Assembly: GCA_045641065.1 (NCBI GenBank)
Contig: JAZUGF010000002.1
Location: 1-23,745 of the forward strand
Direction: 5' to 3'
Length of the DNA stretch: 23,745 bases
Source: UBA1723 sp045641065
GTDB taxonomy: Bacteria > Bacteroidota > Bacteroidia > Bacteroidales > Paludibacteraceae
The notes below the pieces were generated by a model. That model did no database searches, had not been told where the DNA came from, and worked only from the letters and a program-made list of their open reading frames with translations. Position 1 is the stretch's first letter, and each line of letters begins with the position of its first letter. A program made the translations under genes and the position numbers. Shown here piece by piece: positions 1 to 8,315 of this stretch.

Positions 1-8
1 TATTTTTG
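1..8 (+). promoter_or_regulatory. Bacteroidetes -7 promoter box for the AAA ATPase
   Basis: TATTTTTG matches the Bacteroidetes -7 consensus TAnnTTTG exactly and lies 16 bp before the ATG at 25. The -33 TTTG element would lie outside the window. This makes the ATPase gene likely complete, with a short leader. Confidence 0.5.
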
Positions 9-24
9 TGAAAAAACATAGATT

Positions 25-1218
25 ATGGGAATAATATTTAGAGAAAAATACGAAAATGAAATAAAAAAAGCAATTGGAAAAGGCAATTGTTTAGTGCTGG
101 CTGGACATCGTAGAGCAGGAAAAAGTATTATACTTGAACAATTATCAAAAGAATTTGAAAATTCAGGAAATGTCATATACATTGATATGGAGAATCCTGA
201 TTTTTTGACATTGAAAAATGTAACCGATTTAAACAATTACATTAAGGAGAAGAAATCTGATTCTGCACATAATTATCTGTTGATAGACGAAGTGCAAGAA
301 GTTGATGAATTTGAAAGAATCTTGCGATATTGGTCCAAACAAGATGATTTTGACGTGATTGTGACTGGAAGTAATGCTTTTTTTCTGTCAAGCGAGATTG
401 CCACACTTTTTGCAGGGCGACACACAACAATCAAAGTATATGGTTTGGATTATGAAGAGTTTCTTGAATTCTATCAACTTACAGATTCTGATGAATCTTT
501 AGTAAATTATATGAAATGGGGAGGACTTCCATTCTTGCATAAAATACCATTGGAAGATGAACGGTCACGTACAGATTATTTAGGAGATATCTATAATACT
601 ATATTTGTTAAAGACATAATCACACGTCATAAAATAAGAAATGTCAATTTATTGAATAATTTGGCAAGTTTTATAGCGGATAATTGTGGTAAATTATTCT
701 CTCCCAATTCTATAGCCAAATTTTTAAAGAATGACGCTTCCTCTGTGACATCCAACACAATATCTGAATATGTAGGTTATTTTTGTGACACTTATCTAAT
801 TGACAAAGTTGAGCGTTATGACATCAAAGGAAAAAGAATCTTTGAGCAACAGGAGAAGTATTATTTTGAAGATCTTGGAATTAGAAACTACTTATGTCGT
901 GATAAAAAAAATTACGACATAGAGAAAATCATGGAAAATTTGGTGTATCTGCGTTTAAGACAACAGGGATACGATGTCTATGTCGGACAATTGAACGGTA
1001 AAGAAATTGATTTCGTAGCAAAAAACGGAGATGATATCAGATATTATCAAGTAAGCAAAACAATCTCCTCCGATGAGACATATCAAAGAGAATATGGCAA
1101 TCTAAAACTTATCCAAGATAATTATCCGAAATATGTCATCACAATGGATCCAACTTCTATCTTAATAAAAGAGGACGGAATACAAACGATTCTGTTAAGG
1201 GATTTTTTGATTCCGTAG
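25..1218 (+). CDS. AAA ATPase with C-terminal DUF4143-type domain
   Basis: Predicted 397-residue cytoplasmic P-loop ATPase of the AAA_14/DUF4143 type, which is abundant in Bacteroidetes and of unknown physiological role. Seen in the sequence: a Walker A motif GHRRAGKS at residues 27-34, a hydrophobic Walker B strand ending in IDEVQE near residues 87-92, a sensor-like VTGSNA near 114-119, and a C-terminal segment with EIDFVAKNG followed about 10 residues later by YYQVS. That C-terminal pattern resembles the degenerate PD-(D/E)XK-like domain seen in this family. Length fits the family (about 380-420 residues). The ATG at 25 follows a good -7 promoter box. The gene stands alone. Its TAG stop lies inside a GTAGAGACG dispersed repeat, so the last residues may have been altered when the repeat arrived. 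The family call is firm; the function is unknown. Confidence 0.85.
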   Translation: MGIIFREKYENEIKKAIGKGNCLVLAGHRRAGKSIILEQLSKEFENSGNVIYIDMENPDFLTLKNVTDLNNYIKEKKSDSAHNYLLIDEVQEVDEFERILRYWSKQDDFDVIVTGSNAFFLSSEIATLFAGRHTTIKVYGLDYEEFLEFYQLTDSDESLVNYMKWGGLPFLHKIPLEDERSRTDYLGDIYNTIFVKDIITRHKIRNVNLLNNLASFIADNCGKLFSPNSIAKFLKNDASSVTSNTISEYVGYFCDTYLIDKVERYDIKGKRIFEQQEKYYFEDLGIRNYLCRDKKNYDIEKIMENLVYLRLRQQGYDVYVGQLNGKEIDFVAKNGDDIRYYQVSKTISSDETYQREYGNLKLIQDNYPKYVITMDPTSILIKEDGIQTILLRDFLIP

Positions 1219-1240
1219 AGACGTGGCGTGCCGCGTCTCT
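1215..1240. repeat. GTAGAGACG palindromic repeat, copy 1 (right end incomplete)
   Basis: GTAGAGACG at 1215-1223 and CGTCTCT at 1234-1240 form inverted arms around a short centre. The right arm lacks the final AC found in the other copies. The TAG stop of the ATPase (1216-1218) is part of the left arm. The same family occurs at 1282-1330 and 17951-17978. Confidence 0.75.
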
Positions 1241-1281
1241 CAAGTATGGAACAGCACTAAATATAAATTATACCACGAATT

Positions 1282-1330
1282 CCGTAGAGACGTGGCTATA
1301 TGAAGACGCGAGATCTCGCGTCTCTACGGC
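1282..1330. repeat. GTAGAGACG palindromic repeat, copy 2 with nested palindrome
   Basis: Outer arms CCGTAGAGACG (1282-1292) and CGTCTCTACGG (1320-1330) are perfect inverted repeats. Inside, an 18-bp perfect palindrome of half-site GACGCGAGA lies at 1305-1322 and shares the right arm. The left flank TTCCGTAGAGACGTGGC is identical to that of copy 1, so the two probably arose by duplication or by insertion at similar sites. Confidence 0.75.
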
Positions 1331-1412
1331 TTGTGCTTTTCGTTATATAACTTTAGGAGTTTATATACAACTTGACCCCAATGCATTTTTATTTGGCTCT
1401 TTTCCATTTGTT

Positions 1413-1502
1413 GACTGATATCAATCTCTTTTTCTCAAAAAAAAACAAAGTCTTTCACTGAGAACTCTGAGCCTTTGTGTTTTTATTTATGTGCGCTCGC
1501 CC
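1413..1502. repeat. Dispersed module shared with 16195-16283, ending in a truncated two-hairpin repeat
   Basis: Starts GACTGATATC, then CTCTTTTTCTCAAAAA, CTGAGA-CTCT-AG, and a TTTATRT-GCGCTCGCC end. The same order and spacing (within single-base indels) is seen at 16195-16283. By eye about three quarters of positions agree. Here the two-hairpin repeat is cut off after GCGCTCGCC; at 16275 it is complete. Confidence 0.65.
1436..1480 (-). terminator. Possible rho-independent terminator of the araC-type gene
   Basis: Read on the minus strand just after the regulator gene, ACAAAG and CTTTGT (plus-strand 1473-1478 and 1445-1450) form a short stem around a 22-nt loop. It is followed by a run of nine T (plus-strand A 1437-1445). 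The loop is long, and the segment belongs to a dispersed module, so a terminator role is plausible but not certain. Confidence 0.4.
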
Positions 1503-1531
1503 TCGAATAGGACAACTGCTATATAAATTCC

Positions 1532-2425
1532 TCACATTTTTATCTCCTCTCTCAGTTCCAAAGCCGTTTTGCCTGTATGTCGTCTTAGAAAAACGCCAAA
1601 ATGGGATTGGTTGGCAAACCCAAGGATATTGGCAATCTCCTTAATGGACAAGTTGGGGTTGGCAAGTAAGATCTTGACCTCTCTTATGATTTGCTCGTTT
1701 TTTATCTGATTGGGCGTCTTGCCTGTAACCGTCTTGCAAACAGCTGCTAAATATTTGGATGTTATATGCAGTTTGTCGGCATATTCCTCAACACTAAGGA
1801 ATTTGTCATTGTTCTTGGTCAACATCAATAGAAAGCGTTTTACTATGGTCTCCGCTGAGTTGTTTCCTACAACATTCTCTTCTTTTTGATCGTCTGCGTT
1901 TGAACAGTCAGCCATAAAGAATGAGAATGAAAGAAAAATGGAGTATAATGCTTTTTCATGTATGGCATTCTCATCCCCGGTCAACATAATAGAGAGAGTC
2001 TCCAGATATTTGACGAAAAGATTTTGGTCGGTATCATTTAAAGTATCAACAATAAATGTGCGGTTGATAAAGATCATTGTCAAGTTGGCATGTGTTTCCA
2101 TAGCGACTTTTTTTCCGAAATCCGACGATACGAATAGCCCGGCGACGTCGAAATCCACACTAGTCATTATATTTTTCGTTATGTTGTCTGGTGTTGAAAT
2201 CAAGACGTTTCCACGGCTTAGTTCATATTGCTTGCCATCTATATTTATTGTGGCATGACCGTTTGTGACGAGTGCGATTGTGAATCCTCCAAGAAGAAAA
2301 GCGTCGTGCTCTCTGTAGTTGAAAAATTTTACGGAATAAAAGATGTTGATATCTTTATTCCCATATATTTTATCACTTATCTGGCTTGTATTCAGATTTA
2401 TTTCTTTTGGCTTAAACGTTTCCAT
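1532..2425 (-). CDS. AraC-family transcriptional regulator
   Basis: A 297-residue DNA-binding regulator. The C-terminal ~85 residues carry the two helix-turn-helix units of the AraC/XylS family: the first around EYADKLHITSKYLAAVCKT, the second in LSIKEIANILGFANQSHF, the usual position of the family signature. The N-terminal ~160 residues look like a cupin-type sensing domain (GGFTIALVTNGHATINIDG, then RGNVLISTPDNI). The gene is divergent from the RND efflux genes with about 200 bp between, so it is likely the local regulator of the pump, as is common for AraC proteins beside efflux operons in Bacteroidetes. The inducer is not evident. A -7 box (TATTTTTG on the minus strand, plus-strand 2451-2458) lies 25 bp before the ATG at 2425. 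The family is certain; the efflux target is inferred from position. Confidence 0.88.
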   Translation of the reverse strand: METFKPKEINLNTSQISDKIYGNKDINIFYSVKFFNYREHDAFLLGGFTIALVTNGHATINIDGKQYELSRGNVLISTPDNITKNIMTSVDFDVAGLFVSSDFGKKVAMETHANLTMIFINRTFIVDTLNDTDQNLFVKYLETLSIMLTGDENAIHEKALYSIFLSFSFFMADCSNADDQKEENVVGNNSAETIVKRFLLMLTKNNDKFLSVEEYADKLHITSKYLAAVCKTVTGKTPNQIKNEQIIREVKILLANPNLSIKEIANILGFANQSHFGVFLRRHTGKTALELREEIKM

Positions 2426-2450
2426 CTCGTTTGATTAATTGTTGACGACG

Positions 2451-2458
2451 CAAAAATA
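2451..2458 (-). promoter_or_regulatory. -7 promoter box of the araC-type gene
   Basis: The minus strand reads TATTTTTG, an exact TAnnTTTG match, 25 bp upstream of the start codon. No clear TTTG -33 box lies at the standard distance, as expected for an activator-dependent or weak promoter. Confidence 0.45.
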
Positions 2459-2467
2459 ATGTGTTTG

Positions 2468-2487
2468 TAGGATAATGTGATGTCCTA
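2468..2487. promoter_or_regulatory. Candidate operator between divergent araC and efflux genes
   Basis: TAGGA (2468-2472) and TCCTA (2483-2487) are inverted arms separated by 10 bp, next to the regulator's -7 box and upstream of the efflux promoter. Placement suits an operator for the adjacent AraC-type protein, but the arms are short and could be chance. Confidence 0.25.
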
Positions 2488-2568
2488 TTTGTCATATATG
2501 TTGTCGATTTGCTCTATTTCTGCTCCTGATATTACTTATTGAACATTTGTGTGGAGTTTTATGTATGC

Positions 2569-2596
2569 TTTGTGGCTTATATACAATATAATTTTG
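2569..2596 (+). promoter_or_regulatory. Promoter of the RND efflux operon
   Basis: TAATTTTG at 2589-2596 matches TAnnTTTG exactly and lies 29 bp before the ATG at 2626. A TTTG at 2569-2572 sits 16 bp upstream, shorter than the usual 19 or so, which would fit a regulated promoter. Confidence 0.5.
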
Positions 2597-2625
2597 TGTC
2601 AAAATTTAATAAAACTCAAAATTAT

Positions 2626-3676
2626 ATGAAATTTAGAACATTATTGGGTGTCGCTTTTGCCTCTGCTTTCATGATGTCATGTGGAAGCGACGGTGTGAAA
2701 AAAGAGACAGTTCACAGTGTGATCCTTACTGAACCTAAATGTAGTTCAGCTGAGATTGCAAAGACGATGGCTGGTTCAATTGAGGAGGCTCGTGAGATCA
2801 GCGTTGGTTTTAAGGTGCCAGGACAGATTGCCCGTATTTTGGTGAAAGAGGGTGATTTCGTCAAGGAGGGTCAACTTGTGGCTATGCTCGACGACAAGGA
2901 TGTCAAACTTGAGCTTGAGGCTACACAGATTCAGTATGATCAGTTGAAACGAGAGGTTGAAAGACTGACTAAACTTAAACAGAGTAAATGATTACGACAA
3001 GGCTTCGAGCGGATTGGCTCAGCTTTCCGTCGCCCTACAGGGATATAAAAATAAACTTTCATATACCAATCTTTACGCTCCGACAAGCGGTTATGTGCAG
3101 AGTGTGAATTTTGAGGCGTCTGAGATGGTAAACGGAGGAACACCAATCATCACATTGCTCGACACTAAGCAGATGGAAGTTATCTGCAATGTGCCCGCGT
3201 CGCTTTACATGGAGAAAGACAAGATTACGTCGATCACTTGTTCGGGACGTTTCTCTGATGGCAGTCCGGTGAAGCTTAAACTTGTCAGCATCACACCGAA
3301 AGCTGATGCCAGCCAGTTGTATAAGATGCGTCTTGCTATTGTCGACAAGACAAAGAAGATGGTGAGTGGTCAGAGTGTTGAGGTGAAAGTCAACCTTGAT
3401 AATAAAATGGCTTGCGATTGCCTGACTGTGCCTATGGCAAGCGTTATCAATGATGCAGATGAGACTTTCGTGATGGTATTTAAGTCAGAAGACAGTACCG
3501 TCGTCCGCAAAGCTATTGTGCTTGACGGTATGAAATCAGAAGGACGTATGGCTGTAAAATCAGGTTTGAATGGATCTGAACGTATCGTTAAGGCTGGAGC
3601 TTCACGTCTGAGAGACGGTGAGAAGGTTCGTGTGCTTGATGAGAAGTCTGACTCTAATATTGGTAATGTATTATGA
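2626..3676 (+). pseudogene. RND efflux membrane-fusion lipoprotein, frameshifted
   Basis: This encodes the periplasmic adaptor that links an inner-membrane RND pump to a TolC-like channel, but the reading frame is broken. Frame 1 runs from the ATG at 2626: lipoprotein signal with Cys19 (MMSC), then the first biotinyl-lipoyl-like half (VPGQIARILVKEGDFVKEGQ, LDDKDVKLELE) and the rising hairpin helix. It stops at TGA 2989-2991 after LTKLKQSK. The sequence continues in frame 2 with NDYDKASSGLAQL, the second lipoyl half (LYAPTSGYVQSVNFEASEMV), beta-barrel and membrane-proximal domains, to the stop at 3676. Family members usually have about four residues between those helix segments. A deletion of 11 or 14 nt at the hairpin is therefore a likelier cause than one extra base. 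The rest shows no decay, and the stop overlaps the pump start by 4 bp. A sequencing error or recent mutation are both possible. Confidence 0.8.
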
Positions 3677-6600
3677 GAATAACGAGATATTTCATGGATC
3701 ACTCCATGGTGTTCTGGAGCTTCATAGTGGGTATTATCATTGCTGGAGTAATCTCCTTCAACCAAATGCCCAAACTTGAGGATCCGGCTGTGGCTGTGAA
3801 GCAGGCGATGGTGATTATCCCATGCCAGGGAGCTTCTGCCCACGAGGTGGAATTGAAGGTTGCTCAACCGATGGAAGACGTGTTGAGGACACTTCCGCAG
3901 GTGCGTAGAATAAAGAGCGCGTGTACGCAGAATATGGCTCAGATATCTGTCGAATATGACCTTTCCGTTAAAAATTCGGACCTCGAGCAGTATTTCGATC
4001 TCTTGCGTAGGAAAGTGAACGACAATAAGATGATGCTTCCGCAGGATTGTATGGATCCTATTGTGATGGATGACATGATGGATGTGTATGGTATCTTCTA
4101 TAGTTTTTCTGGCGACGGTTATTCCTACGATGAGCTTGAGAGGTATGCTAAATATATCCGACGCGAGTTGCTGAAAGTGAAGGGTGTGAAGCGAATCACT
4201 ATCGGAGGCACTCAGCGTGAGGTGATAAACATCATAATGGAGCCCGACAAGATAGCTCAGAATGGGCTTATCCCTACGCAGATCATGATGCAGCTGCAGA
4301 GTGCCGGAGCTGTTGTCAACGCTGGTAATTACGAGACAGGTGACCAACGTCTGATGGTTACTGTCAATGATGCAATTAAAGATGAGGAAGACATACGCAA
4401 TCTTCAGATTTCCACAGTAGGTGGCGGAGTGGTGCGTCTTTGTGATATAGCCCGTGTGGAGCGAACATTTGTTGAACCTCAGACACGAGGATTCTGGGCA
4501 GACGGCAAGCAGGCTTTGGCTATCTGTGTGTCTATGAGCAACGACGCTAATGTACCAAAGGTAGGTGCGGCGGTCGACGCCAAACTAAATGAGGTGATGG
4601 AGTATGTGCCGGTCGGTATGGATGCGGAGAAGGTTTTCTTCCAGCCCGACAAGGTGGACGACGCAGTGTCTGGATTCATGATCAATCTGTTGGAGTCGGT
4701 GCTGATTGTGATATTTGTATTGATGTACACGATGGGATTCAAATCGGGACTGAATATCGGAGTTGGACTAGTGTTGACTATCGCGTTGTCATTCCCAATC
4801 CTTCTTATGATGGGCACAACACTTCACCGAATTTCGCTTGGTACATTCGTGATTGCGATGGGTATGCTTGTCGACAATGCCATCGTCGTACAGGATGGAA
4901 TCCTGGTGGATAGGAAGAGGGGAATGCCAGAGAGCAAATACCTATATAAGATTGGAGAGCGCACTATGTATCCTCTTCTTGGAGCGACGGTGATTGGAGC
5001 CTCTACATTCATGTGTATTTATCTTTCCCCAGGTTCGACGGGAGAGTATGCAGGAGATATGTTTCTTGTGCTTTGTGTCAGTCTGTTGGTTTCATGGGCT
5101 TTGGCATTGGTGCAGATCCCAGTGTTCTCTAAGTATCTGTTGAAAAAAGAGCTTAGCGAGAAGGAGTTGCAGAATAAAGATGAGGATAAGAAAATCAATC
5201 GAGTCTTGAAGAAAGCCGTAATCAAACTTGTTGACCATAAGATTGCGTCTATGTCGGTGGCTGTCGTTTGTCTTGCTCTTTCTGGTTGGGGAATGACCAA
5301 AGTCAAGAATCTATTTTTCCCGGATTTTGATTACAAGCAGTTTATCATAGAGTATTCATTGCCACAGGAGGCTGGTCCTAACCGTGTAAAACATGATCTT
5401 TTGGAGATAACTGAATATTTGAAGAGCAAACCAGAGGTGGAGCGAGTTGAGGCTTGTCAGGGTACAGCTCCCGCGCGTTACTGTTTGGTAAGACCAATGG
5501 GTGCAGGTGGAGATTCCGATGGTGAACTTATTGTGGACTGCAAAGATTTTGAGACAGTGAAGCAACTGATCCCAAGTTTGCGTGATGAACTACGAGAGAA
5601 ATACCCAGACGCTTATATCCGTCTTCGTAAATACAATTTCTCAATTGCGACGTCGCATAAGGTTGAGGCCATGTTTCAGGGACCGGATCCTGCGGTTTTG
5701 CGCAATCTCTCGGCACAGGCTGAGGAAATCATGCGTAAGTCGAAATACGTCGATCCCTATACAGTGCAGAATAACTGGAAGCCGATGACCAAGACAGTCG
5801 TGGCAGACTATGTGCAGCAGGATGCATTACGTAGTTCCGTGCAGAGAGGAGATGTTGGAAACGCTTTGCTTGCCGCTACAGATGGAATGCCTTGTGGTGT
5901 GATCAACGATAAAGACAAGCAAGTGGTGGTGCAGTTGCAGATGCGTAATGCCGACGGTTCAAAAATCGAGGATTTGAGCAATATTCCAGTTTGGAGCATG
6001 ATGAATATCCACGTCGACAAAGAAGCGATGGGAGGATTGATGACAGGAGCCACAAGCCAGTCTGATTTGATGAAGAATATGGTCCGTTCGACGCCGCTTA
6101 GCAGTGTGGTGAACAGTGTGGATATGCAGTGGGACAATTCCGTCGTTTATCGTGTGAATGGACAACGCGCGATAGAGGCAGAGTGTGATCCGAACGAAGA
6201 TATCTATGAGGCAACAGTGGCTAAAGTGATGGAGGATATACAAGCCGACGTCGAGGCTATTCCTCTTCCTGACGGCTATACGCTCACATGGGTAGGCGAG
6301 CAGGACACATCTGGTGAGGCTACAGAAGCATTGGTTGATTTCATACCTATCACATTCTTTATAATCTTCGGAATCCTATTGTTGCTATTCAACTCATGGA
6401 AGTCAATATTTGTGATTGTCGGATGCATACCATTCGTTATCTGTGGAATATCTCCGGTGTTGCTTACACTCCGTATGCCATTCACATTTATGGCGATCGT
6501 CGGAATTGAGGGATTGATCGGTATGATGGTGAAGAATGCGATTGTGCTGGTGGACGAGGTGAACCGTTTGCGAAAAGAGAACCAACATCCATACGATGCG

Positions 6601-6831
6601 GTGATAAACGCTACAGTAAGCCGTATTCGTCCAGTGATGATGGCATCGTTGACTACCATTCTTGGAATGGCACCGTTGCTTACAGACGCGATGTATAATT
6701 CCATGGCGGTATGTATCATGGGCGGACTATTCGTCGGCACAATTGTAACATTGATTCTTGTTCCGTTGTTCTACACTGTGGTATATCGTATTCGTCGTCC
6801 GAAGGAAGAAACAGTCACATCAAATAATTAA
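3673..6831 (+). CDS. RND-family efflux pump, inner-membrane subunit (AcrB/AcrD/AcrF-like)
   Basis: A 1052-residue proton-driven pump, normal length for the family, expected to form a trimer exporting drugs, detergents or other amphiphiles. Visible: TM1 near residues 11-30, then the porter domain (PAVAVKQAMVIIPCQGASAHEVE), a TM block from about 333 (MINLLESVLIVIFVLMYT), the TM4 motif GMLVDNAIVV with Asp401-Asn402, a second TM block from about 890, and the TM10 motif MVKNAIVLVDEV with Lys954. Asp401 and Lys954 correspond to AcrB Asp407 and Lys940 of the proton relay. AcrB has a second Asp where Asn402 stands, a replacement seen in many relatives. The ATG overlaps the preceding stop (ATGA), indicating translational coupling to the broken adaptor gene. 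The outer-membrane channel gene follows 5 bp downstream. Substrate cannot be told from sequence. Confidence 0.93.
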   Translation: MRITRYFMDHSMVFWSFIVGIIIAGVISFNQMPKLEDPAVAVKQAMVIIPCQGASAHEVELKVAQPMEDVLRTLPQVRRIKSACTQNMAQISVEYDLSVKNSDLEQYFDLLRRKVNDNKMMLPQDCMDPIVMDDMMDVYGIFYSFSGDGYSYDELERYAKYIRRELLKVKGVKRITIGGTQREVINIIMEPDKIAQNGLIPTQIMMQLQSAGAVVNAGNYETGDQRLMVTVNDAIKDEEDIRNLQISTVGGGVVRLCDIARVERTFVEPQTRGFWADGKQALAICVSMSNDANVPKVGAAVDAKLNEVMEYVPVGMDAEKVFFQPDKVDDAVSGFMINLLESVLIVIFVLMYTMGFKSGLNIGVGLVLTIALSFPILLMMGTTLHRISLGTFVIAMGMLVDNAIVVQDGILVDRKRGMPESKYLYKIGERTMYPLLGATVIGASTFMCIYLSPGSTGEYAGDMFLVLCVSLLVSWALALVQIPVFSKYLLKKELSEKELQNKDEDKKINRVLKKAVIKLVDHKIASMSVAVVCLALSGWGMTKVKNLFFPDFDYKQFIIEYSLPQEAGPNRVKHDLLEITEYLKSKPEVERVEACQGTAPARYCLVRPMGAGGDSDGELIVDCKDFETVKQLIPSLRDELREKYPDAYIRLRKYNFSIATSHKVEAMFQGPDPAVLRNLSAQAEEIMRKSKYVDPYTVQNNWKPMTKTVVADYVQQDALRSSVQRGDVGNALLAATDGMPCGVINDKDKQVVVQLQMRNADGSKIEDLSNIPVWSMMNIHVDKEAMGGLMTGATSQSDLMKNMVRSTPLSSVVNSVDMQWDNSVVYRVNGQRAIEAECDPNEDIYEATVAKVMEDIQADVEAIPLPDGYTLTWVGEQDTSGEATEALVDFIPITFFIIFGILLLLFNSWKSIFVIVGCIPFVICGISPVLLTLRMPFTFMAIVGIEGLIGMMVKNAIVLVDEVNRLRKENQHPYDAVINATVSRIRPVMMASLTTILGMAPLLTDAMYNSMAVCIMGGLFVGTIVTLILVPLFYTVVYRIRRPKEETVTSNN

Positions 6832-6836
6832 ACAGA

Positions 6837-8153
6837 ATGAAGAAGATAATATATTTCGCCATTGCTTGTTGCCTTTTCGCAGAGTCGGCAATGGCTCAAG
6901 ACAACACTTTGCGACTCTCTCTTGAAGAGTGTAGGACGAGAGCGTTGGCCACGAATGAGGAGATGAAAAAGGCCGACAATGCCTTGCAACAGGCTGGATT
7001 GGATAAGAAGATCGCTTTTTCTTCTTATCTGCCAGCAATTGATGGAAGCGCCACAGCGATCTATACTAAGGATATCGACATGTCAGGCACCAAACTGTTG
7101 ATGCATGGAATGTGGATGGCTGGATTCTCATTTCAGCAGGTGTTGTATGCAGGAGGAAGAGTGAAGAGTGGTAATGATCTTGCAAAGATTGGCGTCGAGG
7201 CCTCACAGCAACAGCAGAGAAAGAGTAGGCAAGAGGTGTTGCTTGAAGCAGACCAAGCCTATTGGGGATATGTGGCTGTATTGCAGAAGGTGAAGATGTT
7301 GGAGAGTTATGTGGAGTATATCGACGGACTTGACAAATCAGTGGCTAATAGTGTTGACGCCGAGCTTGCCACTAAAGCAGATCAGCTACGTGTCAGTGCC
7401 AAGTTGAGTGAGATCAAGTATAATCTGCAGAAGGCAAAGAACGGTGCTGAACTATGTAGGTTGATGCTTTGCAATGTGATTGGTGAGGATTTTGACACCC
7501 AGATCATGCCAGATGACTCAGAGATAAAGGTTGAGGCTCCAAGCAGTTTGGATGATAATGTAGGGCAGCGACCAGAAGTGCAGTTGATGCAGATTGGAGT
7601 GAATGCGAAACAGAAGCAGATAAAATTGTCAAGGGGTGAATTCTTGCCTTCGTTAGCATTGCTTGGATCATGGAATTACATGGGTAATCTGAAGATGGAA
7701 GGAGTGGCTGAGTATCAAGGAATGCAAGTGCCTTACACACAGAAGTTTGACCAATCGTTCTGGTATGCGGGATTAATGCTCAGTGTGCCGATCTGGAACT
7801 GGGGAAAGTCGTGGAATACGGTAAAAAAGGCCAAGATTGATGTTGAGAATGCAGAACTTGATCTTAAGCGAAACACACGTCTTCTCACTATTCAGGCAAG
7901 ACAAGCAGTCCAGAATGTAATGTCTGGATTCAACTTGATAGAGACAGCCCAACTTGGTTTTGACCAGGCTACTGAGAATCTCCGAATCATGCGTGAGCGA
8001 TACGAAGGTAACTATTGCACTTTGACTGATTTGCTTGATGCTCAGAGCCAATGGCAACAAGCGGAATGTAATCTAATAGAGGCAAAAACGCAATATAAGA
8101 TTGCTGAATCGGAATACAAAAAGGCAATTGGCGTATTGGGAGAGAAGAATTAG
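6837..8153 (+). CDS. TolC-like outer-membrane efflux channel
   Basis: A 438-residue outer-membrane factor that completes the tripartite efflux system. The N-terminus is a Sec signal peptide with likely cleavage after AMA at residue 20. Two repeated coiled-coil/beta units follow, typical of the OEP family: the first opens with RLSLEECRTRALATNEEMKKA and the second has the characteristic RPEVQLMQIGVNAKQKQIKLSRGEFLPSLAL spaced over about 30 residues, then MLSVPIWNWGKSW. The tail shows the usual AESEYKKAIG end. The start codon lies 5 bp after the pump stop, so it is the third gene of the operon, and a strong terminator follows at 8178-8220. Family assignment is secure; the partner assignment rests on operon position. 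Confidence 0.92.
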   Translation: MKKIIYFAIACCLFAESAMAQDNTLRLSLEECRTRALATNEEMKKADNALQQAGLDKKIAFSSYLPAIDGSATAIYTKDIDMSGTKLLMHGMWMAGFSFQQVLYAGGRVKSGNDLAKIGVEASQQQQRKSRQEVLLEADQAYWGYVAVLQKVKMLESYVEYIDGLDKSVANSVDAELATKADQLRVSAKLSEIKYNLQKAKNGAELCRLMLCNVIGEDFDTQIMPDDSEIKVEAPSSLDDNVGQRPEVQLMQIGVNAKQKQIKLSRGEFLPSLALLGSWNYMGNLKMEGVAEYQGMQVPYTQKFDQSFWYAGLMLSVPIWNWGKSWNTVKKAKIDVENAELDLKRNTRLLTIQARQAVQNVMSGFNLIETAQLGFDQATENLRIMRERYEGNYCTLTDLLDAQSQWQQAECNLIEAKTQYKIAESEYKKAIGVLGEKN

Positions 8154-8177
8154 TTTATTCTGTCTTAATTTTCAAAA

Positions 8178-8220
8178 AACAGGCTGTATTCCATTTCGGA
8201 GTTCAGCCTGTGTTTTTTTT
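8178..8220 (+). terminator. Rho-independent terminator of the efflux operon
   Basis: ACAGGCTG (8179-8186) pairs with CAGCCTGT (8204-8211). The stem can extend inward through ATTCC/GGAGT, and a run of eight T follows (8213-8220). It begins about 25 bp after the channel gene stop. Confidence 0.85.
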
Positions 8221-8236
8221 ATGGTGATATCCATAT

Positions 8237-8267
8237 TTTGCATATACCGTATAAAATGGTAATTTTG
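8237..8267 (+). promoter_or_regulatory. Promoter of the DUF3089 lipoprotein gene
   Basis: TTTG (8237-8240), 19-bp spacer, TAATTTTG (8260-8267): an exact match to the Bacteroidetes promoter consensus, giving a leader of about 40 nt. The -7 region and following bases through about 8290 closely resemble 10162-10201. GATAAGTTATC just downstream is nearly palindromic. Confidence 0.75.
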
Positions 8268-8315
8268 CTTATTGATAAGTTATCTTAATTAATCGAGTCT
8301 TCTTTTGTCGTAAAT

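Larger units (their letters stand above)
1219..1531. other. Intergenic region made largely of dispersed repeats
   Basis: A stretch of 313 bases without a gene between the ATPase and the convergent araC-type gene. It holds two GTAGAGACG palindromic elements (1215-1240 and 1282-1330). It also holds a module at about 1413-1502 that is shared with 16195-16283 and ends in a truncated copy of the two-hairpin repeat. I see no ORF with coding character. Confidence 0.7.

Noticed and set aside
2968..2995. Programmed frameshift joining the two halves of the adaptor gene
   Set aside because: No recognisable slippery heptamer with downstream structure is seen, and a few family residues seem to be missing at the junction. 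A mutation or sequence error is simpler.
3370..4347. 325-codon open frame antisense to the efflux genes
   Set aside because: It spans the adaptor and pump genes in the opposite strand, is rich in His/Ser/Leu with no domain pattern, and is a shadow of strongly coding DNA.
4867..4878. Loss of the pump's proton relay because Asn402 replaces an Asp
   Set aside because: Many RND relatives carry Asp-Asn in TM4, and Asp401 and Lys954 remain, so inactivation is not supported.
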